A stretch of DNA of 64,000 nucleotides from Chlamydomonas reinhardtii (Eukaryota; Chlorophyta; Chlorophyceae; Chlamydomonadales; Chlamydomonadaceae): positions 2,474,880 through 2,538,879 of the forward strand of contig NC_057005.1 of the NCBI RefSeq assembly GCF_000002595.2, written 5' to 3'. A model generated the notes under the pieces. The model worked only from the letters and a program-made list of their open reading frames with translations, was not told the origin of the DNA and did not search any database. A program made the translations under genes and the position numbers. Positions 46,964-57,500 of this stretch are shown one piece after another (the first letter of the stretch is position 1; each line of letters starts with the position of its first letter).

Positions 46964-47013
46964 GCTGGCCGTTGCAGTTCGGGTGGCTTATCAGTCGTCC
47001 CTTTAGGTCTCCC

Positions 47014-47018
47014 TGTAA
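47014..47018 (+). terminator. Candidate poly(A) signal TGTAA for CYP51
   Basis: TGTAA lies 51 nt past the CYP51 stop codon. A second copy at 48054-48058 would give a ~1.1-kb 3' UTR, nearer the usual length in these algae. Confidence 0.35.
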
Positions 47019-49020
47019 GGAGGTCGAGGAGACCAACATGAGGTTTGCCGCCCAGGGGATGCGGTTGAGGCGGCGGCATGGCGATATGTGAAGAGGGGCG
47101 AGGGAGGAAGTGCATGTGGGCTGGTGGTGCAGAGTGTGTGAAAGGTTATGAGCGCGGTCAGGTACATTTACTGTTGTAGACGTACGTGAAGGCGTGCACA
47201 TAGTTGCCTAGGCATGGGTAACGCAAGACAAGGTAAGGTCAGGAGTGTACTATATGGAGTCGCCGAGCAGACTGCTGGAGCGGGCTTCATGGCGGACTTG
47301 CTCAATGGCTAAGATGTTGCTTGAGCACAAGCCTTTGCACGTGGCATTCAAGTCATCACACGCGGGCTACCAGTACCTCGACGATAGTGACTTTGCAGGG
47401 AGGGGTTTATGTGACTAAGGGCACCTTAAGAGTCTTCGGTGTGTATCTGGTCTGCTATGCAAGCTTCGTGCCGTGGGTGCGGGCGCGCTGTGGTTCGGCA
47501 CGCCATTTTGACGTTTCACGGCATGCGCGGGCTGCCATACGCTGGCAGATGTGTGGGGCTGTGCTGGACTTAAGGGTCTAGGTAGTGCAACGATGAGTCG
47601 ATGACTTTACAGCAAGCGGTGCGCTGGCCAAACTGGCATATAACGTTTGGTGTACACAGCTTACATGCACGGCTCTGGGGCGCCTGGGCGTACTGGTGAC
47701 AGTGACGGAGCTGGGCCAATGGGTGACATGCGAATGCAGAGCGGAGGGAACAGGCACGGCCACAAGGAGACCGTGCAAAGCGGCGCCGGGGCAGAGGATA
47801 AGGGCTGCCGGGTGGCCTGTGTCTGTTTGGGGGCACAGCTTTTGCCAGCTGCTTGCCTTTGGGGGGCTGTGGGCGATATGCTGCATGCTGGACTGAGCTG
47901 AACCTGGATCGCGGGCCCTGCCTTCTTCCGACTGCTGGGTCACTCGTATCTCTTTGACAGAAATCTGCTCCCAAAGGCCTTTGCTGCCTCAGGCTGCCTT
48001 GATCTTGCATTGAAACACGGTACCTGTCAAGGCGCCTGGGTACTCCACGGCCGTGTAATAACGTGCAAAAGCGCAAGGTGTCGTGTCGAGCATACTACGA
48101 CGGAAGGGGCTAACAGTTCGCTGAAGTACCGGTACTTCTTTTTTTTGCCGGTGTGGTTACATTGCCCCCACGGACACGAACCGTGGGCCGGTTGAGAATA
48201 GATGCGGAAATCTGTCACTGGCGCCGGCCCTGCCCTCGTGAGACAAGAGCATTGCGTACGGCACCTTGCAGGTAGCCAGTGCGCTCCTGTCCATAACTCC
48301 TGACGACATACTGCTACACGTGCCGCAGATATTCAGACCTGCAGTGCCGCTGCAGTCGCCACTTCCGGTCCGCTCCTGCCAGCCCGTGTGTGCTTCGCAT
48401 TGCTATCAGTGCCCGTATCTTGCAGATGCCCTCAGGCCCGCGGCGTCTACACAGCGTAGATGACCCCTCCCTGAGCACCTACGCCCGGAAACACAACCGT
48501 ACGGGCAAGCCCCCAAACCCCCCAAAACGTCTTTGATACCGCCAACGTCTACATTCCGTAGAGGCGTAGCCCCAAACCCAAAAGATCCCCGGCGTTGGCC
48601 GGATTGGGGGAAAATTCCGCAGTGTTGATGGAAGATGATACGACCACTGACCACTGTGTGCCACCGCTTCCACGCCACACACGCCACACGGCCTGACGCC
48701 TTGGCCCCCCTTGGCCCCCCTGGCCTTGGCTAAGAGCACGCGTCCTGCATTATGCTGGACTGTCATTTGGGTGCACTGTGTTGTGAAAGCGGCGTCTTGT
48801 GCCCTTGTGAATGAATCATCACCGATAGAGGCAGGCCGACTCATGACCGTGTGCGGGGCAACTTCTCTCATATCTGCCCTAGCTCGCGAACGGCAGGAAC
48901 AGGACCTGCACGGCGTTGCTGGCAATGCCAAGTTGTTTTTAGGCGGACTATTGCAGGTTTTGCTTGTTTCACCGGTGGAACCTTGGTGGTAATAATCAGA
49001 TAAGATTGCGGGCACGCCTC

Positions 49021-49080
49021 GCGGGCGGGGGCGGGGCAGGGCGGGGCGGGAGTGGCGGGGTGGGGTAGCCCGGGATGGGG
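49021..49080 (+). repeat. G-rich tract upstream of the G3BP-like gene
   Basis: Multiple GGGG/GGG runs separated by one to three bases lie about 260-320 nt upstream of the start codon. The spacing would allow a G-quadruplex on the plus strand. Confidence 0.6.
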
Positions 49081-49339
49081 GCGACACAAGAATGGCGGGA
49101 TTCAGACTGCACTCGCTGTGCCCTTTGAAAGACGCAATGTTGGTTTCCTGAGTTCGCGGCATACCACTAGTTCTTTTGGATTCCGGCCGCTGGGCTTGAT
49201 AGTCACAATCTTTGTGCCGCGTCCACCTAGGAACTAAACGTTTGTCGGTCCTCTCCAGGATTCAAGAATTCAAAGGTTACACTACTCTGCATAACGAAAA
49301 ATCCCGGTTTGAACTGATCACAAAGAGATCGCTCGGAGA

Positions 49340-51533
49340 ATGGAGAGAGTCTCCTCGCCCACCTGGGTGAGCGTTCCGGAATGATGGTCGCGGTCCTTTT
49401 ACACCTGACAACATTTGGGGGCTACTGGGCCCCTCGGAAGCCTGTTACCGCCGCCCAGCGGCTAAGCGAACCGAGCCTGGACCCTGCTTGGCTGTTTGCA
49501 GGTCGGAGAACAATTTATCAGCAAGTACTATGATGTGCTGGAGAAGCTGCCCAAGTACCAGCATCGGTTCTACAAGGAGAATAGCCTGTTCACCGTGTGC
49601 GATGTCCAGCCCGATGGCACGGTTCTCACGGAGACTGCTAGCGGCAACCTGGACGTAAGCTCATTGTTCATCACAAGCAGTCATCAGATCTGGGCTCTAA
49701 TACTGTTTCTGCGCTGCGCTTGCAGGCCATCCAGGAGAAGGTCATGAAGACTATCGCTAACGCGGTGGTTGCCGCGGACAAGACTCTGGACGCGCAGTTC
49801 TCGCAGAACAATGGCGTGCTGCTTCAGGTGGCTGGAACGATGAAGCTGCAGGTGCGCGGCGGGCGGAAGGGCAGTACTGGGGTTTCGTGCCGTTGTTACT
49901 CCTGCGCAGAGTGTGAGGCTGACACACGGCTGTCTTGTGCCGCGCTGACAGGGCGTGGACCGCAAGTTCGTGCAGGCCTTCTTCCTGGCCACCCAGGAGA
50001 AGGGCTATTACGTCCTGAACGATATGCTGCGCATCTTCGCGCCGGAGCCCGTCCGCCCGCCGATGGAGAACGGCTTTGTGGGCGCGCACGTCGCGGCCAT
50101 CCCTCCCCCCGCGTTCGGCATGGTGCCTGTGCCGGTGAGTTGCGGCGGCTCATATGACCACAACGAATGGCTGCAATCGGCTCGGCCCGAATTGCTTACC
50201 ATGAGCAGTGGTAATAGTACAGTCGGGCGCAGGCTGGGAATACAAATACAGAAACTGCCACATCCGAGCTCGGTTGGTTCCTTCGCTAATGTTGCAGATC
50301 CCGGGTGGCCAGCTGCCCCCGCGTGTGGACATGGTGCCCGCCATGCCGCCTGGCATCCCCGTGGTGCCGCCGCCGGTGGTCCCGGTGCCGATGCCGGTGG
50401 AGATGCCAGTCGCACCGGCCAGCGCGGCCCCGGCTCCGGCGGCGCCCCCGGCAGCTCCTGTGCAGGCCCCCGCGCCGATGCCCGCTCCTACCCCGGCGCC
50501 TGCCGCAGCCCCAGCACCCGCGGCCCCAAGCCCGGCGCCCGCTCCCGCTCCGGCGCCGAAGCCGGCCCAAGCCCAGCCGCCGGCTCCGGCACCCGCACCC
50601 GCGCCGGCCGCCAACCTGAGCTGGGCGGAGCGGGCCAAGCTGGCGTCGTCGGCTGCGGCGTCCGCGGTGAAGCCCAACACGCCTGCAAAGGTGCCTCAGC
50701 AGCCGGCCACCGTGCCCGCGCCTGCGCCGGAGCCGGCCTCGGAGGTGGCAGCGTCCGCGGCAGGTACAGTGGCGGAGGGCGAGGCGGTGGCTGTGGCGGA
50801 GGTGGCGGAGACGGCGGACATGGACGAGGGCGTGCCGGAGGCGCTGCCAGCGGCCGTCGCCGGCGACAACAGCGATGGGGGCTTCGGCGTGTACGTGCAG
50901 GGCATTCCGCAGCTGTCGCAGGCAGAGCTGAAGAAGCTGCTCACGGCGGAGTTCGCGCAGTTTGGCACCTTCGGCTCCTCGGGCGTGAACGTGGTGCGCT
51001 CGCCGCGCTTCGGCATGGTGGCGTACGTGTTCTATGCGGATGAGAAGTCGCAAAAGGCTGCACTGGACGCCAGCGGCAAGTTGCGGCTAGCGGACAGCGA
51101 CAAGCCGCTCAAAATTCTGGGCGTACTGCCCGAGTTTGAGCGCGGCTTCGCGCCCCGCGGCGGCGGCGGTGGCGGCCGTGGCGAGCGCGGCCGCGGCAGC
51201 GGCGTGGGCAGCGGGTACCGCGGCGGGCGCGGTGGCGAGATGCGCGGTAGGTTGCAGCTGGGGGCCGCTGGGGTTTCAGACATGACGGCTGGAATGCTTG
51301 GATCACGGTACGGCATGGGGCCACCAGTTGCTAATGCGTTACTGCCTGACCTTGCAGGTGGGTACGAAGGCGGGCGTGGCGGGCGCGGTGGCCGCGGCGA
51401 TGGCGGTCGCGGTGAGCGCCCCTCGAGCGGATCAGGCGGCCGCGGCCGTGGAGAGGGCGGCCGCGGGGGGCGCGGCGGGGAGCGCGGTGGGCGCGGGCCG
51501 CGGGAGTCCGGGAGCGGGCCGAAACAAGCGTAA
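49340..51533 (+). CDS. G3BP-like RNA-binding protein (NTF2-RRM-RGG), 6 exons, 537 aa
   Basis: Exons: 49340-49366, 49502-49654, 49726-49851, 49952-50134, 50298-51246, 51358-51533 (1,614 nt, in frame). The layout is that of G3BP, the scaffold of cytoplasmic stress granules. An NTF2-like domain spans residues ~8-125 (VGEQFISKYYDVLEKLPKYQ, HRFYKENS, VDRKFVQAFFLATQEKGYYV). A Pro/Ala-rich linker follows, then an RRM (~358-435; GFGVYVQGIP, VAYVFYADEKSQKAAL) and a long RGG tail (~440-537; GGRGGRGGRGDGGRGE). The NTF2 domain of G3BP dimerises and binds partner peptides; RGG repeats bind RNA and drive condensation. The linker lacks the obvious acidic stretch of human G3BP1 apart from a Glu/Ala-rich segment before the RRM. 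Exon 1 codes nine residues; its ATG is the only good start in frame. Confidence 0.92.
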
Positions 51534-52350
51534 ACCCTTAGTATAGTAGCAGGTGCAAGTTCTTGTGGCGCGGCGCACAGGTCGTGTGGGGGCGAATGCA
51601 GCGAAGTTGGAAGCGGAAGCGGTTGTCCCTCATGCAGTTTTCCACGTGGATGGGGGCAGTCTCCTGTGGGTGGCATGTGATGTGTGGGCGCAGATGTGCA
51701 GGATTGGGACCGGGATAAATATGCCGTTCTCGTCAGTTCAGACTCACAGGGTTGCTGCTCGATGGCAAGCCCTAGTTGTTGTGGGGCTTCGGATCGCTGC
51801 TGTTGCGATGCGAATGCATTGTGGCAGCAGCGTCGCTGACTGACTGGATATGCGCTGGTGTGGTCAGGACCAGGGTGCGATGGGACACGCGTGTCAGAAG
51901 AGACCTCCCCTCACACACGTGCGTTAGTGAATGGGAAGCATGAGTATGACATGCACTGGGGCAGGTTGTGCGATCCCAGACGTAAGGCAGACAGACGATT
52001 TGGTGGGCAGAGCGCGGATGGTGTGGCCGCTGGGCGGGAAAACGAACTACACTGACTTTTGGGGCGCGTACGGCGCATGAGGATGGCGCAGCGCCCGAGA
52101 GGTAGCTGAGGTGGAAGTGATGGGAGCCGAGGCGACACTGAATGAGGATGTGGCGATGGAGCTCAGGCAGAGGTGCGTAACGATAGGTAGCCACTCTTTC
52201 CTTGGTGCAGGCTACGGATGGCAGTACGATGACGAAACCGCAGGCAATGTGGACCAAAGTGTTCTATTGTTGGTGTGGCAGGAGACCTCATTGGTGGCCG
52301 CTGCACGGAAGAGCTATGCGGGCATTTTCACAACGCCCCGATTATTAAAA

Positions 52351-52355
52351 TGTAA
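52351..52355 (+). terminator. Candidate poly(A) signal TGTAA for the G3BP-like gene
   Basis: TGTAA in an AT-rich context (TTAAAATGTAATG) about 820 nt past the stop, a common 3' UTR length in these algae. Confidence 0.55.
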
Positions 52356-52607
52356 TGTCCATGGTCATCAATTCCCCTGATTCTACTCGCCAGGTGCGGT
52401 TGGCGCTGCACTAAGATGTGACCTCGAGGCTTGCATCCACCAGAAGGTCACTGGGCAGCTTCGCTTGGCCTGCAAGGCCATTGAGGCAAGGTGGCCATCC
52501 GCCTTCCACCTTGCCGTGAACAGAACACACGCCCATGGTGGATACCGCACAATAATACAGGCATCAAGGAACGCGGAGCATTACGTAATTACCACAGCTC
52601 TTGCCAT

Positions 52608-52612
52608 TTACA
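52608..52612 (-). terminator. Candidate poly(A) signal TGTAA for the coiled-coil gene
   Basis: TTACA on the plus strand lies about 100 nt past the stop at 52713. Confidence 0.45.
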
Positions 52613-52712
52613 CACGCGCGGCCAAGCACTACACCATACGATGGCTGCAATGCACCGACCTCAGCATGCGTGCCAACGCTTAAATTTGTGTTTGGTGCTG
52701 GGCGACGGCTTG

Positions 52713-53856
52713 CTAATTGTTGCTTGCAGCGGCCTTGCCCTTGGCGATGACAGAGGCCACCAGCTCCTCCAGCTGCTGCTGCCGCACAAGCAGCGCTGTC
52801 GCCTCCACCCTGGAGGCATAACGGAAGGAGCAGAGTAGCACACGGCTGTGACGGTGTGGACAGGATGCCATCGAGGGGTACCATCCAAGGCCAGCACAGC
52901 GAGACGGCTCGTGGCTTGGGAGGGCCCTCACACCTACCGGAGCCGCTCGTTCTCCGCCTCCAGAACCGCAATGGCTGTGGCATCGTCGCGCCGACTGGAC
53001 GTGCCGGTCTTCTGGCCCAGCATCCGCTCCACCTGCATACAGTGTTAGTTGCTTAGTGACAACAGGTGTGCGCGCGTGGATCAGGCAGGCAGCACTACAT
53101 GCGGTACGCGCATCAGCCTGCCTGCAGGCCCCCGCACTCCTGCCACGCCATTCCGGCAAGCCTTAAAGCTGCAAAATCGAGGCCGGCACTGCAGCTGTGC
53201 AGGAAGCACCGCCCACCTCCAGGAAAGCCTGTAGCACAAAGGGGTGACAGGTGAGCGTGTGGTCAGCAACGAAGCAAGCCGTCAGTAGTGCGTGCTAGGG
53301 CGCAAAGCGCAGCCCAGCGAGGGCGGGGCGACTGGGCGGACACACTGTGGCCGGGGCATCACGCCTCCATCGACTGCATGAACCAATTGGAGGCACATCT
53401 CTCGCTACGTACGGAGTGGCAAGTCCCAGATATGGCCACATTAGGTACCGCCTGCTCTTGCCACGAACCTGCCGTGCCTTCTCCGCCAGCTCATCATCAG
53501 TGAGGGCTCCGTCAGAAACCCCCGCCGAAGCTGCTGCGGCGCCGCCCATGAGCGCCGCCAGCTGCGCCTTCATGTCCGACACCTCCTGGCGCGCAGCTGC
53601 CACAATGCCAGCCTGCAGCAATGGTTACGGTCGTCCAGGTAACGAGCAGACCTTGCCAGTGCGTGCGGGCCTTGCCAGTGCGTTTGGGTATTGAAGCGGC
53701 ATGCAGCCGGAACCCCCTGCTGATGGCGCCTCTGGCTCTGCTTACTCGGGGCATGGGCTTGCCCGGCTCAAACAAGGCTGCCAGCTTGTTCTCCGCGGTG
53801 ACGATTGCGTCCGTCAACCGCGCAATCTCCACGTCTGCAGCAGGCAATCGATGCAT
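52713..53856 (-). CDS. Small coiled-coil protein, unknown function, 5 exons, 152 aa
   Basis: Exons: 53856-53746, 53612-53469, 53228-53217, 53032-52938, 52809-52713 (459 nt, in frame). The protein is not recognised. Most of it should be helical: VEIARLTDAIVTAENKLAAL, AARQEVSDMKAQLAALMG, ELAEKARQAFLEVERMLG and LEAENERLRVEATALLVRQQ show heptad-like Leu/Ile/Val spacing. The end is VIAKGKAAASNN. This suits a small subunit that pairs with other helical proteins; no partner can be named. Exon 3 is a 12-nt micro-exon coding AFLE. The ATG at 53856 is the first in frame, but the open frame upstream is untested, so the N-terminus is the least certain part. It is divergent from UPF1. Confidence 0.72.
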
Positions 53857-54575
53857 GTCGACACCGTATTGATTGCACGCTGCCTGTGCTGACTCGAGGC
53901 GCGCCTGCTGTCACGTCTGCTCCTACGGCCACCGAAAGGTGCGACACTCCACGCACCGGTGCTTGAAACCTCACGCCCGGCATGAACGCGTGCGTGTGCC
54001 CCAGACGCGCGATGAACCAACGGTACAGACCAGGGTACAGACTGTGGAACGACCTTGCCAGTTGGCGTGCGCCGTGCAGACAGCGCACGGCCGGCAACTA
54101 GCACGCCTGCAGATGCAGAGGGTCACCACGGATAGGGGTATCGGGGCTACTTCGTGCGAGTCGGGTGAAGATAAAGCCATCCATCCGCAGCACCCTGTCA
54201 TTCGTCTAACCTGGTCGCGGACTGGATGCAACCGTCCTGGCACATTGTGCAAGACTCGAATGAGGCGCTTGCATTTTAAACACAGGAGTATGACAAGAGG
54301 GAAAGTCCGAGCCTCCTTTTCTTGGTGTGCTAAGCGTTAATTATCAAGGTATGCATGTAGCTCAATGTGTATTGTAAAACATGCACCACAGCACGTGTGA
54401 AAATAGGCGCGAGAAGCGATCGGGCGCGCGATTGCAGAATTAGCAGTGTCCCCTGCCGAGTCCAGTCATTGTAAGTCAAGCTTCCATGGCCAATAGCAAA
54501 CACGACGAAACCTCTACTGCCCCTGGGAAGCGAGGTAGCCGCTCCCGCTGAATGCCGCTGAATTCTGTATGAAGA
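53857..54575. other. Divergent promoter region, coiled-coil gene (-) and UPF1 (+)
   Basis: A 719-bp region lies between two oppositely oriented start codons. It is relatively AT-rich from about 54240 to 54440. No specific motif is called. Confidence 0.55.
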
Positions 54576-57500
54576 ATGACACAGCCGTTTCCAACTCAAG
54601 CCAGTGACTTTAACTTCAGCTTCGCTGAGCCAGGCGGCGGGCTTACGTTCCAGGACTATGGGGCGACGCAAGATGTGCACCCTGGCACGCTGCAGTTCAA
54701 CGACTTCACGCAGGTACTGCATGTGTCTCAGTCGACCCTGTATACAGACCCACGGAGGCTAGGAGGAATGGTGATAGGGCAAGGGGGGAGCCGCACGGGG
54801 CTGGGGGCACAGGCGTGGGGCTCAAGGGTGAGACAGGAACACCAGCCACACCTGGTGAAGCGGGCAAGCGCTGCACACGGCACAGCGTGCACATATGCTT
54901 TTTGACACATGTTCCTTTGCACATGCACAGGGCGTCAGTCAAGCTCTCAACTGGGGCGCACCTGTTGGCGTAACGGCTGCCTCTCAGAGGCTCGCACAGC
55001 AGCAGGTGGGGTGGCGACACGGCCTCAACTGGGGCGCAGTGCCTCATGCCATGCGGCGTCCTTCCGGTGTGCCAAGCCCGCCTTGCCCAACGTGCTTTAC
55101 ATGTGCACACGCCGCACAAAACAGAACATGGTACAATTATTTTAACATGTTTTGCACCGGCTCCACAGGTGCACCAGTCTGCGTTCGATGCTCCCCTTGA
55201 TGGGCTCACAGCGGGCTTCCAGCAGGCAAGTGCACCAACGCTGTGCGGCCGCTTGCGCATGTGCATGCATGGGCGGTACCCAGGGGAGGTCCCTGGCGGT
55301 AACAGAAGCTTTACGTGGACAGTCACGGCCCATGCACAGACCGAGGCGTGCGCCGTTTGTTGCCATGTGTTGCCTTTTTGCCAAGTATGGCCGCTGCTTT
55401 CTAAAGCACAGTGCAACTCAACCCTGCAAGCTGGCACCATGTGTGCTCACACTAGTCAGCAAATGTGCCCGGGTTCGTGCCCTGCAGCAACTGCGGTTCC
55501 AGGAGACGTTCGATGAGGAGGCTGAGGAGGAGCAGCCGCCCGCTGAGCCGGAGAAGACGCCCGAGTGGGCTTGCTCGTGAGTAGTACTGCACGCGCGCAG
55601 CTAAACGGCAGCGCAGCATGATGGCTATATTGTTGGGTCGGTGGTCGTTGGAAGGCAGGGGGTGCAGGGAATGTCGCGTATGAACATTTGTACGGGTCAG
55701 GCGGAGGCAGGGTAGACGGCGAGAGGATTACGGCGCGGTACGGAGCATCAGGCTAATGTTGGGGGAGCAGACCCTTATGCCACAGCTACTTTCAAAGCCT
55801 CCCCGCCGCTACCCCGGCTGACTGCACTCTCATCTGTGTGTCCGTGTGTGGGCGCGTGTGTATTGCTTGTCACTATCGCTCCACATTTCTCCTTGCACAG
55901 TTACTGCGGCATCCACAACCCCAGCTGCGTGGTCAAGTGCCTGAGCACCAACAAGTGGTTCTGCAACGGCCGCGTGCACGGCACCGGCTCGTGCATCATC
56001 CTGCACCTGGTGTGTGGGCTTGCACGGGTAACCGGCTGGTAGCGTGGGTAGGAATGGAAGCCGCCGGTCAATCTTACCCATCCGTATTGTCGCAGGTTTG
56101 TTGCTAACACCTGACATTGACCTGTTATCAACGCACCGCAAACTTGCCGAGGACGCTGCATCCCTTCCCCTGGTCGCGGCGAACTCGAAACAGGTCAAGA
56201 GCAAGAACAAGGAGGTGCAGCTGCACCGGGACTCGCCGCTGGGCGACACCGTGCTTGAGTGCTATGCCAGCGGCACGCGCAACCTGTTCGTGCTGGGGTT
56301 CGTGCCGGTCAAGAGCGAGAACACGGTGGTGCTGCTGGCGCGAGACACGCCGCCCAACCACCCCACCATCCGCGACCTCAATCTCGACCTGTCGCAGGTG
56401 CGGTGACAATCGGGTCTGGGATCGGGGTAGGGACCTCAGCCTGGATACGATGGGGCGGAGAGGTTGACACAAACCCCAGGGTAGCTGGGATGCAGGCACA
56501 AGCGCATCTGAAGCGGAGGGATGCGGGCACAAGTGCATCTGAAGCGGAGGGATGCGGGCACAAGTGCATCTGAAGCGTTGCTGGGGCTCACCACGTCACT
56601 ACTGCAAATACCCCCGTGTGCTAAAGTGTGCTTGAGGCCGCTCAACCCCGCCGCCACCGCAGTGGCAGCCGATTGTGGAGGACCGCGGCCTGGTGCCCTG
56701 GCTGGTGAAGCAGCCTACAGAGCCGGAGCTGCTGCGGGCGAGGCACCTCAAGCTGGACCAGGTGGGCAGGGCAGCATTGGAAGGGGCGGGGCCGATCGAA
56801 GCTATTGTTTGGTAGCGGGGCGGCACACCGGTGCCGATACGAGGAAGTCTGGGTTGCGCTGCGTTGCCTGGCCACAAACGATTCTAGTACTGTTGCTGGT
56901 GCTGCTGCCGCGGTGCTGCTGCTTCTGCTGCTGGGCGGTGCAGCCGAGCTTGATCCTCCTGCCGCGTGTGTTTTGCTGTTGCCCAGATCAACAAGCTGGA
57001 GGAGATGTGGAAGACCAAGCCGGCGGCGGGTGTGGACGATCTGGATGAGAAGGCGACGGTGGAGGGGGACGGCGTGACGCAGCCAGTGACGCTCAAGTAC
57101 GAGGACTCGGCGCAGTACCAGGTAGGTGCCTGCGGCAGCTGTAATGTGTGGTGTGTGTGTGTGTGTGTCTGGAAAAGACTCATCGCGTGTGATTACGGGC
57201 AACTGAACTAAGCGATTTGTGGTTGGTGCTTAATGACTGCCTCTGTGAAGAATTAGTTCGAAGATGTGTGGCTGCCAGTTCTCTTGTTTCGGCTGCCGGG
57301 CGTCGTGAGCCGTTAGCATGATCCTTTCCTACACATCATACACAGGCCGTGTTTGAGCCGCTGGTGAAGCTGGAGGCCGACTATGACCGCTCCATCAAGG
57401 AGAGCCAGAGCCGCGATGACATCACGCTGCGGTGGGACTGGGGCCTCAACGCCAAGCGCGTGGCGTACTTCTACTTCCCGCGCGACGACAACGAGCTCAA

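Larger units (their letters stand above)
46964..49339. other. Intergenic: CYP51 3' UTR and G3BP-like promoter side
   Basis: About 2.4 kb with no supported exon. The left part is CYP51 3' UTR; TGTAA occurs at 47014-47018 and again at 48054-48058. Two 15-bp palindromes of the form TCTAC-N5-GTAGA lie at 48446-48460 and 48548-48562. A G-rich stretch lies at 49021-49080. Open frames in this gap have no recognisable protein character. Confidence 0.5.
51534..52712. other. Convergent 3' region, G3BP-like (+) and coiled-coil (-) genes
   Basis: The two genes converge here. The G3BP-like 3' UTR probably runs to about 52370 and the coiled-coil gene 3' UTR to about 52595, leaving a short gap. No exon was identified. 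Confidence 0.6.

Noticed and set aside
47570-48076. Minus-strand open frames in the CYP51-G3BP gap
   Set aside because: No conserved motif, no consistent splice model and no codon pattern like the neighbouring genes.
56488-56577. CRISPR-like array
   Set aside because: The 31-bp units are contiguous with no spacers and lie in a nuclear intron; it is a minisatellite.
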